In this document: positions 26,858 through 36,619 of the stretch, one piece after another
Layout: the number at the start of each line of letters is the position of its first letter
Numbering within the stretch: position 1 is the first letter of the stretch
NCBI RefSeq assembly: GCF_036174265.1
Contig: NZ_CP108055.1
Location: forward strand, 620,001-684,000
Reading direction: 5' to 3'
Source: Streptomyces sp. NBC_00285
GTDB taxonomy: Bacteria > Actinomycetota > Actinomycetes > Streptomycetales > Streptomycetaceae
Length of the DNA stretch: 64,000 bases
Position numbers and translations under genes: made by a program
Notes under the pieces: generated by a model
Database searches by the model: none
What the model was told of the DNA's origin: nothing
What the model saw: only the letters and a program-made list of their open reading frames with translations

Positions 26858-27031
26858 TTACCGGCGGCCGCGCGCGGACCAGCCGCTGCCGATGCCCGCC
26901 AGGTGAAGGGCGAGGACCATGAGACCCAGCAGCATGATGTTCGTCGAGCTGAAGGTGTCGTTGGTCGAGATGTCCGCAGCGTTGATCAGGAACGAGATGA
27001 AGAACAGGACCGCGGAGATGATGGCCAGCAT
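26858..27031 (-). CDS. Small two-span membrane protein, 57 residues
   Basis: The ATG at 27031 has GAAGGG 9 nt upstream; ATG 27040 lies too close to that site. Two hydrophobic spans (MLAIISAVLFFISFLINA and IMLLGLMVLALHLAGIG) flank a short loop DISTNDTFSST, and a basic GWSARGRR ends the protein on the inner side. This is a recognisable small actinobacterial membrane protein of unknown function. Confidence 0.65.
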   Translation of the reverse strand: MLAIISAVLFFISFLINAADISTNDTFSSTNIMLLGLMVLALHLAGIGSGWSARGRR

Positions 27032-27355
27032 GGTGCCCATCCCTTCGAATGATTTCGGATGACTCGGACGACTCGGATGAGTCCTGGACTGGTTCGAACC
27101 ACTGGGATCGTTCACGCTGCGCACGACCCGAATGCCCGTAACTCGTCAACACATGCAGGGCGACCGGTTCAACACCGCGTGGAACTCGGATCATTGACAC
27201 CGGGAAGCAATCCGTTCGACTGGTCGGACATCGTTCGAAACCTCTTGACGTGCCAGTAGAACGCGATTGACACTCTCGCAACACAACGTCACACAGCCGA
27301 AACGGCAGGGTGCCCACAGCCGAGGCCCCGCCACGCCTCAGCAGGGAAAACCCAT
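27032..27355. other. 324-bp divergent upstream region of the small membrane protein and double-GH43 genes
   Basis: It contains a 9-bp tandem repeat (TCGGATGAC, TCGGACGAC, TCGGATGAG; 27056-27082). Two TTGACA hexamers (about 27194 and 27269) are candidate -35 elements for the GH43 gene. No further gene is seen. Confidence 0.45.
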
Positions 27356-30300
27356 ATGACGTACTTCGCACGTCCGCGCACCCGCGCGAGACGCCGGGCG
27401 GGCCGCCTCGCCGGTCTGACCGCCGCGTCACTTCTCCTGGGCCTCGCCGCCCCCGTGGTCACCGCCCAGGCGGCAGACCCGGCGGATGTCACCGGCGGCC
27501 TGGCTCTCTGGTACAAGTTCGACGGCGGCTCCGGCAGCACCGTCACCGACGCCTCCGGCAACGGCCGCGACGGCACGGTGAACGGGACCGCCGACTGGTC
27601 GGGCTCCGGGCAGGGGCTCGCGTTCAACGGTTCCGACACCTACGTCAAGGTGCCGGACGACGTCATGAAGGGCATGAACTCGATCACCGTCTCCACGGAC
27701 GTGCTGATCGACTCCGCACAGAGCACGCCGTACTTCGTCTACGGCTTCGGCAACTCCAGCGGGGGCAACGGCAACGGGTACCTGTTCACGACCGGCAACT
27801 CCCTGCGCACCTCGATCGCGACCGGCAACTGGTCGACCGAGCAGACCACCAAGCCCTCCGACGGGCACAACCTCACCCGCGCGGTGTGGAAGCAGCTCAC
27901 CTACACCCAGACCGGCAGCACGGGAGTGCTGTACGAGGACGGTGTCGAGGTCGGCCGCAACACGGCGGTCACCATCACGCCGGGCGCCATCGGCTCCGGC
28001 TCCACCACCGCCAACTACATCGGCAAGTCCGTCTACTCCGGTGACAAGCTCCTCAAGGGCCGGATCCGCGACTTCCGCGTCTACGACCGCGCCCTGAACA
28101 CCTCGGAGGTCGAGCAGCTCTCCCTCCCCATCGCCACGCAGGGCGTCACCGACGACAAGGCAGCACTGAGCCTCGGCGACACCGGCGCGGTCACGGCCGA
28201 CCTGGACCTGCCGAAGACCGGCACGGCCGGCGGCTCGAACATCAGCTGGGCCAGCGACAACACGCAGGTGGTGACCGACACCGGGAAGGTGACGCGGCCG
28301 ACCGCCGGCGAGCCTGACGGACACGCCACCCTCACGGCGACCCTCAAGAAGGGCACCGTCACCGACACCAAGAGCTTCGACGTCACGGTCCTGCCCGACT
28401 TCGACGACCGCACGGCCACCGAGCGGGCCGCGCAGGCCCTCGGCGTCAAGAACCTCGACGACGTCCGCGGCAACCTCACCCTCCCCGCCACGGGCGACTA
28501 CGGCACGGACGTCACCTGGTCCTCCGCGACCCCTGACGTCGTCTCCGCCGACGGCGTCGTCCACCGCCCCGCACACGGCGCAGGCGCCACCACCGTGGAC
28601 CTGACCGCCACCGTCACCAAGGGCGAGGCGACGGCGACCCGCACCTTCACCGCGAAGGTCCCCGAACTCCCCGCGAAGCAGGCCCTCAAGGGCTACATGT
28701 TCAGCTACTTCACCGGCGAGGGCACCTCGGACGGCGAGCAGCTGTACTCCGCCCTGAGCAAGGGCGACGACCCGCTGAAGTGGCGGGAGCTGAACGACGG
28801 CAAGCCGGTCCTGACCTCCACCCTCGGTGAGAAGGGCCTGCGCGACCCGTTCATCATCCGCTCCCCCGAGGGCGACAAGTTCTACCAGATCGCCACCGAC
28901 CTGAGGATCTACGGCAACGGCGACTGGGACGCCTCCCAGCGCACCGGCAGCAAGTCCATCATGGTCTGGGAGTCCACCGACCTCGTCCACTGGACGAACC
29001 AGCGGCTGGTGAAGATCTCCCCCGACAGCGCGGGCAACACCTGGGCTCCCGAGGCGTTCTACGACGCGAAGCTCGGCGAGTACGTCGTCTTCTGGGCGTC
29101 GAAGCTGTACGACAACGCGGCGCACTCCGGCGACACGTACAACCGCATGATGTACGCGACCACCCGCGACTTCTACGCGTTCAGCGAGCCCAAGGTCTGG
29201 GTCGACCGCGGCTACTCGGTCATCGACTCCACGATGATCCAGAACAACGGCACCTACTACCGCCTCTCCAAGGACGAGCGGAACAACACCTCCTCCACGC
29301 CCAACAGCAAGTTCATCTTCGAGGAGAAGAGCGACTCGATCCTCAACCCGAACTGGACCGCTGTCGCGGAGGGCATCGGCAAGGGCGCGATGAACGCCGC
29401 CGAGGGGCCGTTGGTCTTCAAGTCGAACACCGAGGAGAAGTGGTACGCGTTCCTCGACGAGTTCGGTGGCCGCGGCTACATACCGTTCGAGACGACCGAC
29501 CTCGACTCCGGCAACTGGACCCCGGTCGCCGACTACGACCTGCCGGCCAAGCCGCGCCACGGCACCGTCCTGCCGGTCACCCAGGCCGAGTACGACCGTC
29601 TCCTGGGCGCCTATCAGCCGGACCAGCTCGTCGAGAGCGTCGAGACCGTGTCGGTGAAGACCCGGATCGGTACGGCCCCCGTGCTGCCGGCCACCGTCGT
29701 CGCCACCTACGCCGACGGCGTCAAGCGGCCCGTCGCCGTCACCTGGGACGAGGTCCCGGCGTCGAAGTACGCACAGGCCGGCACGTTCACGGTCACCGGA
29801 AGCCTGCCCAACGGGGCGGCACTCCCGGTCCAGGCCGAGGTCACCGTGTCGCAGGAAGGCGCCGACGTACCGGCCGACCTGCTGCTGCACTACGGCTTCG
29901 ACGAGAGCGGCGGCAACATCGCCCGTGACTCCAGCGGACACGGCTACCACGGGACCTACGTCGGCACGCCCGACTTCGGCACCGGTGTGGACGGCGGCTC
30001 GTTCAAGATGTCCGGCGACTCAGGCTCGCCGTATGTGAAGATCCCCAACGGTGTGCTGAAGAACGCCGACAGCGTGACCGTGTCGACGTACGCCAAGTGG
30101 AAGGGCGGCAGCAGCTTCCAGTGGCTGTTCGGGCTCGGCCCGGACAGCAACAAGTACCTGTTCGCCACGCCCTCCAACGGCGGCAACAGCCTCTACTCGG
30201 CGATCACCAAGGCGAGTTGGTCGGCGGAGTCGAAGCTGACGGCCGGCTCGCAGCTCACGCCGGGCCAGTGGCGGCACGTCACCGTCACCCTCGACGGGGC

Positions 30301-32554
30301 GACCGGCACGATGGTCCTGTACGTCGAGGGCGTCGAGGCGGCCCGTACGACCACCACCATCAAGCCGTCCGAGCTGTACGACGCGAACAAGGACTACAGC
30401 GGCTACATCGGCAGGTCCCTGTACGACGGCGACCCGGCCTTCGGCGGCGAGGTCGACGACTTCCGCATCTACGACCGTGCCCTGACGGCCGCGGAGGTGA
30501 TGGAGCTCAGCGGCAACACCGCGGGCATCGCCAAGGCCACGCACCCGTCGCTCAAGGTCGACGCGATCGTCGACAACGCGGACAGCAAGGTCACCTTGCC
30601 GATGAAGGAGGGCACCGATCTCACCGCGCTGGCACCGGAGTTCACCCTCGCGCACGGCGCGGCGATCAGCCCCGCTTCCGGCAGCGTGCAGGACTTCAGC
30701 AAGCCGGTGACGTACGAGGTGACGGGGTCCGACGGCAAGAAGCGCACCTGGACCGTGTCGGCGCTCGTCATGAGGAGCCCGGTCCTGCCGGGTCTCAACG
30801 CCGACCCGAACATCGTCCGCTTCGGCGACACCTTCTACATCTACCCGACCACCGACGGCTTCGAGGGCTGGAGCGGCACGCAGTTCAAGGCCTACTCCTC
30901 CACCGACCTGGTCCACTGGAAGGACCACGGCGTCATCCTCGACCTCGGCCCCGACATCTCGTGGGCCGACAGCAGGGCCTGGGCGCCGACGATCGCCGAG
31001 AAGAACGGGAAGTACTACTTCTACTTCTGCGCCGACGCCAACATCGGTGTCGCGGTGTCCGACTCGCCGACCGGACCGTTCAAGGACGCGCTGGGTCAAC
31101 CGCTGCTCAAGGCGGGCCAGTTCAGCGGCCAGATGATCGACCCGGCCGTGTTCACGGACGACGACGGGCAGTCGTACCTCTACTGGGGCAACGGCCATGC
31201 CTACGTGGCCCCGCTGAACGCCGACATGACCTCGCTCGACCTCACGAAGATGAAGGACATCACGCCCAGCGGCTACAACGAGGGCACCTTCGTCATCAAG
31301 CGGAACAGCACCTACTACCTCATGTGGTCGGAGAACGACACCCGCGACGAGAACTACCGCGTGGCCTACGCCACCGGTGCCTCCCCCACCGGCCCCTGGA
31401 CCAAGCAGGGCGTGATCCTGGAGAAGGACCTCTCCCTCGGCATCAAGGGCCCCGGCCACCACTCGGTCGTCCATGTGCCGGGCACCGACGACTGGTACAT
31501 CGCCTATCACCGGTTCGCCATCCCCGGCGGTGACGGCATGCACCGCGAAACGACCATCGACAAGATGGAGTTCGGCTCCGACGGCCTGATCAAGAAGGTC
31601 GTGCCCACCCTGACCGGAGTCGACCCGGTGACCATCGTGCACGCCGGTGCCGACGTCACCGGCAAGGAAGGCGACGCGATCGCGCTGAAGGGCACGATCT
31701 CCGGTGCGGGCAGCCCGAAGTGGACCGTCGCAGCGGGAGCGCCCTGCACCGTCGCCGCCCCCGGGGCGGCGGCCACGACGGTCACCTGCACCGACAACGG
31801 CACCTTCACGCTCACCCTGACCGGAGGCCGCAGCAGCGACACCGCGACGGTCAAGGTGACCAACGCGGCGCCGGCCGTCGTCTCGGCCACGGGTCCGAAG
31901 TCCCCGGTACCGGTCGGGAAGCGCACGGCCGTCACGGCCTCGTTCACCGACCCGGGAAGGAGTGACACCCACACCTGCGTGGTCGACTGGAAGGACGGGA
32001 GCAAGCCGCAGTCCGGCAAGGTCGCCGCGCTGGGCTGCCGGGCCGAGCACACCTACACCAAGGCCGGGATCCGCCGTCCGGTGATCACCATCACCGACGA
32101 CGACGGCGCCTCGGACAGCAGGACACTGCCCGAGCTGATCGTCTACGACCGCTCGGCCGGGCCCGTGTTCGGCGCCGGCGTCGTCGGTTCCCGAGCCGGC
32201 GCCTACCCGGCCAAGCCGGGCCTGACGGGCAAGGCCACCTTCTCCCTCGCGGCGGCCTACACGAGAGGAGCCGTCGCGCCGCTCGGCAAGGTCTCCTTCG
32301 ACTTCGGCCCGGCCCGGCTGGCGTTCCGCTCGACCGGCGCCGACTGGCTCGTGGTCACCGGCTCCCAGGCCGTCTACCAGGGATCCGGCACCGTCAACGG
32401 CAAGAGCGGGTACGCCTTCCGCGTCACCGCCACCGACGGCCCGGACACCTTCCGTATCAAGATCTGGAAGAAGTCCGGCGGTGAGGTCGTCTACGACAAC
32501 CTCACCGGCTCGAAGGTCACCGGCGTCATCGCATTCGGCAAGAGCCGACGGTAG
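27356..32554 (+). CDS. Secreted multidomain enzyme with two GH43 and two LamG domains
   Basis: 1732 residues; ATG after CAGGGA. A signal peptide (about 1-38) is followed by LamG-like domain 1 (about 40-255), two Ig-like blocks (260-440), GH43 domain 1 (about 443-752), an Ig-like domain (752-838), LamG domain 2 (840-1050), a DUF5018-like strand region, GH43 domain 2 (about 1140-1425), PKD-like domains and a C-terminal beta domain. Both GH43 units keep the acid triad: domain 1 LRDPFII, VIDSTMI, AAEGPLVF; domain 2 NADPNIV, MIDPAVF, NEGTFVI. GH43 enzymes act on arabinans, xylans or galactans. The strong hairpin after the stop ends the transcript. Confidence 0.9.
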   Translation: MTYFARPRTRARRRAGRLAGLTAASLLLGLAAPVVTAQAADPADVTGGLALWYKFDGGSGSTVTDASGNGRDGTVNGTADWSGSGQGLAFNGSDTYVKVPDDVMKGMNSITVSTDVLIDSAQSTPYFVYGFGNSSGGNGNGYLFTTGNSLRTSIATGNWSTEQTTKPSDGHNLTRAVWKQLTYTQTGSTGVLYEDGVEVGRNTAVTITPGAIGSGSTTANYIGKSVYSGDKLLKGRIRDFRVYDRALNTSEVEQLSLPIATQGVTDDKAALSLGDTGAVTADLDLPKTGTAGGSNISWASDNTQVVTDTGKVTRPTAGEPDGHATLTATLKKGTVTDTKSFDVTVLPDFDDRTATERAAQALGVKNLDDVRGNLTLPATGDYGTDVTWSSATPDVVSADGVVHRPAHGAGATTVDLTATVTKGEATATRTFTAKVPELPAKQALKGYMFSYFTGEGTSDGEQLYSALSKGDDPLKWRELNDGKPVLTSTLGEKGLRDPFIIRSPEGDKFYQIATDLRIYGNGDWDASQRTGSKSIMVWESTDLVHWTNQRLVKISPDSAGNTWAPEAFYDAKLGEYVVFWASKLYDNAAHSGDTYNRMMYATTRDFYAFSEPKVWVDRGYSVIDSTMIQNNGTYYRLSKDERNNTSSTPNSKFIFEEKSDSILNPNWTAVAEGIGKGAMNAAEGPLVFKSNTEEKWYAFLDEFGGRGYIPFETTDLDSGNWTPVADYDLPAKPRHGTVLPVTQAEYDRLLGAYQPDQLVESVETVSVKTRIGTAPVLPATVVATYADGVKRPVAVTWDEVPASKYAQAGTFTVTGSLPNGAALPVQAEVTVSQEGADVPADLLLHYGFDESGGNIARDSSGHGYHGTYVGTPDFGTGVDGGSFKMSGDSGSPYVKIPNGVLKNADSVTVSTYAKWKGGSSFQWLFGLGPDSNKYLFATPSNGGNSLYSAITKASWSAESKLTAGSQLTPGQWRHVTVTLDGATGTMVLYVEGVEAARTTTTIKPSELYDANKDYSGYIGRSLYDGDPAFGGEVDDFRIYDRALTAAEVMELSGNTAGIAKATHPSLKVDAIVDNADSKVTLPMKEGTDLTALAPEFTLAHGAAISPASGSVQDFSKPVTYEVTGSDGKKRTWTVSALVMRSPVLPGLNADPNIVRFGDTFYIYPTTDGFEGWSGTQFKAYSSTDLVHWKDHGVILDLGPDISWADSRAWAPTIAEKNGKYYFYFCADANIGVAVSDSPTGPFKDALGQPLLKAGQFSGQMIDPAVFTDDDGQSYLYWGNGHAYVAPLNADMTSLDLTKMKDITPSGYNEGTFVIKRNSTYYLMWSENDTRDENYRVAYATGASPTGPWTKQGVILEKDLSLGIKGPGHHSVVHVPGTDDWYIAYHRFAIPGGDGMHRETTIDKMEFGSDGLIKKVVPTLTGVDPVTIVHAGADVTGKEGDAIALKGTISGAGSPKWTVAAGAPCTVAAPGAAATTVTCTDNGTFTLTLTGGRSSDTATVKVTNAAPAVVSATGPKSPVPVGKRTAVTASFTDPGRSDTHTCVVDWKDGSKPQSGKVAALGCRAEHTYTKAGIRRPVITITDDDGASDSRTLPELIVYDRSAGPVFGAGVVGSRAGAYPAKPGLTGKATFSLAAAYTRGAVAPLGKVSFDFGPARLAFRSTGADWLVVTGSQAVYQGSGTVNGKSGYAFRVTATDGPDTFRIKIWKKSGGEVVYDNLTGSKVTGVIAFGKSRR

Positions 32555-32571
32555 CTCCGGGCGCCACCCAC

Positions 32572-32616
32572 ACGGCGAGCCCCGCCGACAGACTCTCTGT
32601 CGGCGGGGCTCGCCGT
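32572..32616 (+). terminator. Very strong terminator hairpin after the double-GH43 gene
   Basis: A perfect 21-bp stem (32572-32592 with 32596-32616) and a CTC loop begin 17 bp past the stop codon. Confidence 0.85.
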
Positions 32617-32708
32617 TGTGGTCCGTTCACAGACGTGGCCAATTAACCTCTGCGCAACCTCTTTCGTCCGGAAGAGCCTCGTGGCATGCTCACCGGCCAA
32701 CGCACTTC

Positions 32709-32721
32709 TGAACGTCGTTCA
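32709..32721 (+). promoter_or_regulatory. Candidate operator before the lyase pair
   Basis: TGAACGTCGTTCA is a perfect palindrome (TGAACG-T-CGTTCA) 36 bp before the pectate-lyase-fold gene. The half-site resembles GntR-type operators. No regulator is adjacent. Confidence 0.4.
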
Positions 32722-32756
32722 CATCCATGAAAAGCACATGGGAAGGGCGAACGGAC

Positions 32757-34451
32757 ATGAGCAATGCGCACACGGACCCCCAGGGGCAACCGAATGTCAT
32801 GGGCATGACGAGGCGAACGCTGCTGGGAAGCACTGCCGCCGTGGCAGCCGCCACCGTCGCCTCACCGGCCGCCCACGCGAGCGAAGTCCCCTCACTGTGG
32901 CGGGAGTTCAACCGCACCCCCTTCACCCACCCACAGATCCCCTACGTCGGCAGAGCCGGCTGCCGCGGCGGGGCGGCGCACTTCCCCCGCCGCCCCGTCG
33001 TCGCCGACATACGCCGCTTCGGCGCCGTGGCGGACGGCTCGACCGACTGCACTCCCGCGATCAACTGTGCCATCGCCGCCGCCGGAAAGGCCGGCGGCGG
33101 CACGGTCATCGTCCCGCCGGGCACATTCCGCATCGACGACGTCATACGCCTGGACCGCTCGAACGTGGTCCTGAAGGGCGCCGGCAGCGCTCGCACCACG
33201 TTGTACGCGACGAAGAACCTCACCGAGCTGATCGGGGTGTACGGCTCCCGCTACGGCGGGGACAAGTCGTCCTGGTCCTGGGCCGGCGGTCTCATCTGGC
33301 TGGCACCCCGGGCCCGTTGGGAGTCGCTCGTCGCCGCGATCCGGTCCAGGGCATGGCCCTTCGAGGGCTGGACGGGCAACCGGCGCGACGAGTGGCGGCC
33401 CCTCACGACGGTCGCCCCGGCGCGGCAGGGCTCCTGGACGGTGACGGTCACCGACGCGTCGTCGCTGCGTCCGGGCGCCCTGGTCCTGCTGCGGCTCCGC
33501 GACGACGCGGACCACACCCTCCTCGAGCACATGTGCGGCGGCGGCCCCGGACCCGAGGCCTACACCTGGGACGACAAGACGAAACTGACCTCGTACGTCC
33601 CCTACGAGTGGCCCGTCCGCATCGCCCGCCTCCACGGCCGCAAGGTCACCCTCGAACGCCCCCTCCCGCTCGACATACGCCCGGAGTGGACTCCACAACT
33701 GACCACGCACGTCCCGGAGTTGACCGGCGCCGGAGTCGAGGGGCTGACCCTGGAGGCGGTACAGACACCCCAGCAGCCGCACCTGCTGGACAAAGGGCAC
33801 AACGGCGTCGTGCTCCAGTGCGCGTACGACTGCTGGGTGGACGACGTGACGGTCCGTCATGTCGACAACGGATTCGGCCTGGTGGCCGCCTCCGCGTGCA
33901 CCCTGCGCCGGACGCGCGTGGCGGGCCGCGGCTCGCATCACCCCTACTTCTGCCGCGAGGGCTCGCACGACAACCTCGTCGAGGACTTCACGATCGAGCA
34001 ACGCACCATCCCCGCGCCCGCGGGTACCCAGTTGCACGGGATCAACGTCGAGGGCCTGTCGTCGTACAACGTCTGGTCGCGCGGAGACATGCGGATGGGC
34101 ACCTTCGACAGTCATCGCGGCCTGCCCTTCGCCGACGTCCGCACCGACATCACCGTGAACAACGACGGCCGTCACGGCGGTGACGCGAGCGCGGGTCCCC
34201 TGTTCGGCGCCCGGTTCACGCACTGGAACGTCCGGGTCACCAACGGCCGCGCGGGGCTGGTGAGGATCGACGGCCTGGCACCCTGCTCCGCGACCGTCGG
34301 CATCGACGAGGTCAGGGAGTTCGACCAGATCGACACACCCGACTTCACCGGCGATCTGCACAGCCGCCTGGAGCTGTACGGCAGTCCGGGCGCCGTGCGG
34401 CCACGGAACCTGTACGAGGCCCAGCGCCGGCTGAACGGGGTCGCCCGATGA
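32757..34451 (+). CDS. Secreted pectate-lyase-superfamily (beta-helix) protein
   Basis: 564 residues from the ATG at 32757 (GAAGGG 9 nt upstream; ATG 32727 is possible). The Tat signal MTRRTLLGSTAAVAAATV exports the folded protein. The N-terminal pectate_lyase_3 motif is VVADIRRFGAVADGSTDCTPAINCAIAAAGKAGGGTVIVPPGTFRI in outline (key residues DIRRFGAVADG and GGTVIVPPGTF). Parallel beta-helix coils follow (VEGLTLEAVQ, VDDVTVRHVDNGFGL, SHDNLVEDFTIEQ). It overlaps the alginate-lyase-family gene by ATGA, so the two act together, presumably on a uronate- or rhamnose-containing polysaccharide. The exact activity is unknown. Confidence 0.8.
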   Translation: MSNAHTDPQGQPNVMGMTRRTLLGSTAAVAAATVASPAAHASEVPSLWREFNRTPFTHPQIPYVGRAGCRGGAAHFPRRPVVADIRRFGAVADGSTDCTPAINCAIAAAGKAGGGTVIVPPGTFRIDDVIRLDRSNVVLKGAGSARTTLYATKNLTELIGVYGSRYGGDKSSWSWAGGLIWLAPRARWESLVAAIRSRAWPFEGWTGNRRDEWRPLTTVAPARQGSWTVTVTDASSLRPGALVLLRLRDDADHTLLEHMCGGGPGPEAYTWDDKTKLTSYVPYEWPVRIARLHGRKVTLERPLPLDIRPEWTPQLTTHVPELTGAGVEGLTLEAVQTPQQPHLLDKGHNGVVLQCAYDCWVDDVTVRHVDNGFGLVAASACTLRRTRVAGRGSHHPYFCREGSHDNLVEDFTIEQRTIPAPAGTQLHGINVEGLSSYNVWSRGDMRMGTFDSHRGLPFADVRTDITVNNDGRHGGDASAGPLFGARFTHWNVRVTNGRAGLVRIDGLAPCSATVGIDEVREFDQIDTPDFTGDLHSRLELYGSPGAVRPRNLYEAQRRLNGVAR

Positions 34452-35707
34452 GCGCGCGATCCCGGCTGTGCGTCCTCCTGACGGCCCTGGCCGCCTTCAC
34501 CACAGGCCTCTCCGCACCCGTGTCCGCGCAGACCGTGGCCCCGCACACCGTGGTCCTGGACGGCACACGTCTGCAGCGGACGAAAGTCCGACTCGATCAC
34601 GGCGACCCGCAACTCCGGCGCGCGGTGCGGGCGTTGACGTCCCGTGCCGACAAGTGGCTGGACCAGGGCCCCTGGACCGTCGTCGACAAGCCGAGGCCCG
34701 CCCCCGGCGGCGACGTCCACGACTATCTCAGCCAGGCCCCCTACTGGTGGCCCTCCCAGCCCCCTGCCGCGGACAACCCCTGGGGCTGTCCCTACGTGCA
34801 GCGCGACGGCGAACGCAACCCCGAAGTCGACTCCGGCACCGACCGTCAGGACGTCGAGAAGACCTTCGACTCCGCCTACGACCTCTCCCTCGCCTGGTAC
34901 TACACCGGCGAGAAGCGGTACGCCGAGAAGGCCGGGCAGGTGCTGCGCGCCTGGTTCCTCGACCCGGCCACGCGGATGAACCCCAATCTCGACCACGCCC
35001 AGTTCATCCCCTGCAGGTACGACGGCCGCGCCATCGGCATCATCGACTTCTCGCAGTCGTACACCGGCATCGTCGACGCGCTCGCGCTGCTGGACACGGG
35101 TGCGCCGGGCTGGAGCCGGAAGGACCGTACCGGCATGGCCCGTTGGAACTCCGACTTCCTCGGCTGGCTCAAGGACAGCGACTTCGGCAAGCAGGAGGGC
35201 GCCGCCGCCAACAACCACGGCACCTTCTACGACATGCTGCTCGCCGGCCTCGCCTGCGCTACCGGGGACACGGCCCTGGCCCGCCGGACGGTCCTGGACG
35301 CCCGCAGCAAGCGCGTCGCGCCGCAGATCGCACCCGACGGGAGCCAGCCGCAGGAACTGGCCCGCACCCGGAGCTGGCACTACTCGACGTTCGACCTGGT
35401 CGCCTACACGCGGCTCGCGGCCATCGGCCGGCACGTCGGCGTCGACCTGTGGGCGTACCGCGGTCCGGACGGTCAGAGCCTGTTCAAGGCGGTGGACTAC
35501 CTGTTGCCCGCCGCGACCGGGTCCGCCGCCTGGCCCCATCCCGAGCTGGAGTTCCTCCGGTACGCGGCGACCGACGTCGTGCACGCGGCAGCCGACGCGG
35601 GTGACGCGCGGGCCCGGAGAGCGGTCCCGAAGCTGGCGGCACCGCCCGGCGGCGACCTGTGGGCCCTGCGCCCGGCGGCGGAACAGCTGGACTCCATCGC
35701 GGGGTGA
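34448..35707 (+). CDS. Secreted alginate-lyase-family polysaccharide lyase
   Basis: 419 residues; the ATG overlaps the previous stop (ATGA), so it is translationally coupled. A Sec signal (SRLCVLLTALAAFTTGLSAPVSA) leads into an alpha/alpha-toroid lyase fold. Family blocks are HDYLSQAPYWWPSQPP, RNPEVDSGTDRQDVEKTFDSAYDLSLAWYYTG in outline, AANNHGTFYDML with the catalytic Asn-His, and DGSQPQELARTRSWHYSTFDL. This matches the Pfam alginate_lyase group, which acts on alginate or polyglucuronates by beta-elimination. The pairing with a beta-helix protein suggests a two-enzyme secreted system for one polysaccharide. Confidence 0.85.
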   Translation: MSARSRLCVLLTALAAFTTGLSAPVSAQTVAPHTVVLDGTRLQRTKVRLDHGDPQLRRAVRALTSRADKWLDQGPWTVVDKPRPAPGGDVHDYLSQAPYWWPSQPPAADNPWGCPYVQRDGERNPEVDSGTDRQDVEKTFDSAYDLSLAWYYTGEKRYAEKAGQVLRAWFLDPATRMNPNLDHAQFIPCRYDGRAIGIIDFSQSYTGIVDALALLDTGAPGWSRKDRTGMARWNSDFLGWLKDSDFGKQEGAAANNHGTFYDMLLAGLACATGDTALARRTVLDARSKRVAPQIAPDGSQPQELARTRSWHYSTFDLVAYTRLAAIGRHVGVDLWAYRGPDGQSLFKAVDYLLPAATGSAAWPHPELEFLRYAATDVVHAAADAGDARARRAVPKLAAPPGGDLWALRPAAEQLDSIAG

Positions 35708-35726
35708 AGGTCCCCGCGGGGCGTGA

Positions 35727-35757
35727 GCCTCCTGCCGATGCAGTACCCGCAGGAGGC
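35727..35757. terminator. Possible bidirectional terminator
   Basis: A 9-bp stem (35727-35735 with 35749-35757) with a 13-nt loop lies between the convergent lyase and methyltransferase genes. Confidence 0.4.
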
Positions 35758-35767
35758 CACGCGCCGT

Positions 35768-36574
35768 TCACCCGCTCCTGCGGCCGACCCCCGCGTACAC
35801 CCAGTACTCCGACGGGTTCTCCGGGATGTCCTCGTCCGGGTGCCACAGGGGCACGTGCACCAGGCCCGGTTCCGTGAGGTCAAAGCCGGTGAAGAGGTCC
35901 CGGATCTCGTCGTGGGAGCGGGCGGTGACCGGGGAGGTGGCCCGGGAGCGGTACAGCTGGGTCACGGCGGCGGCGGTGTCCGGGCGGTCCTCGTTGGTGG
36001 CGTGGGACAGGGCCAGCCAGCTGCCGTCGGGCAGGGCGTCCCGGAACGCGGCGACGACGCCGGCCGGGTTCTCCTCGGGCGTGACGAAGTGCAGGATCGC
36101 GACCATGAGCACGGCGACCGGCTGATCGAAGTCGATCAGCTTGCGCACCTGCGGTGAGGACAGGACGTCGTCCGGACGCCGGATGTCGGCGTCGACGATG
36201 TCCGCGTGCGGGTTATCGGCGAGCAGGGAGGTGCTGTGGGCGACGGCCACCGGGTCCTTGTCGACGTAGACCACCCTGGCGCCCGGGCTCGCCGTCTGCG
36301 CCACCTCGTGGACGTTGCCCTGTGTCGGGATCCCCGAGCCGAGGTCGATGAACTGCCGGATCCCCTGCCCGGCCAGAAAGCGCACGGCACGTCCGAGGAA
36401 GGCGCGGTTGGCACGGGCCAGCATGCGCACCTGGGGGTCGATGGCCGTGACGGCGGCCACGGCCTCCCGGTCGATGGCGAAGTTGTGCTCCCCGCCCAGC
36501 AGCGCGTCGTACATCCGGGCTACGCTCGCCTTGTCGGGTTCGGCACCTGGCGGCAGAGCATCCGTGTCGGTCAC
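35768..36574 (-). CDS. SAM-dependent methyltransferase, DUF574 family (copy 1)
   Basis: 268 residues from a GTG with GGAAGGA 9 nt upstream. The family signature is present: an N-terminal SVARMYDALLGGEHNFAIDREAV, the SAM-binding FIDLGSGIPTQGNVHEVAQ, and ARVVYVDKDPVAVAHS with LMVAILHFV. DUF574 enzymes are abundant in Streptomyces and their substrates are unknown. It is divergent from the GAF-SpoIIE phosphatase across only 45 bp. A paralogue lies at 39960, with three regulatory genes between. Confidence 0.88.
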   Translation of the reverse strand: MTDTDALPPGAEPDKASVARMYDALLGGEHNFAIDREAVAAVTAIDPQVRMLARANRAFLGRAVRFLAGQGIRQFIDLGSGIPTQGNVHEVAQTASPGARVVYVDKDPVAVAHSTSLLADNPHADIVDADIRRPDDVLSSPQVRKLIDFDQPVAVLMVAILHFVTPEENPAGVVAAFRDALPDGSWLALSHATNEDRPDTAAAVTQLYRSRATSPVTARSHDEIRDLFTGFDLTEPGLVHVPLWHPDEDIPENPSEYWVYAGVGRRSG

Positions 36575-36619
36575 CAGAACGTCCTTCCCCACCAAGGTAC
36601 TTGACGCCTCATCATATAG

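Noticed and set aside
27428..32050. Long minus-strand open frames (840 and 676 codons) opposite the double-GH43 gene
   Set aside because: They mirror the plus-strand gene, consist of Val/Gly/Arg/Asp-rich low-complexity sequence and match no family; they arise from extreme G/C at third positions.
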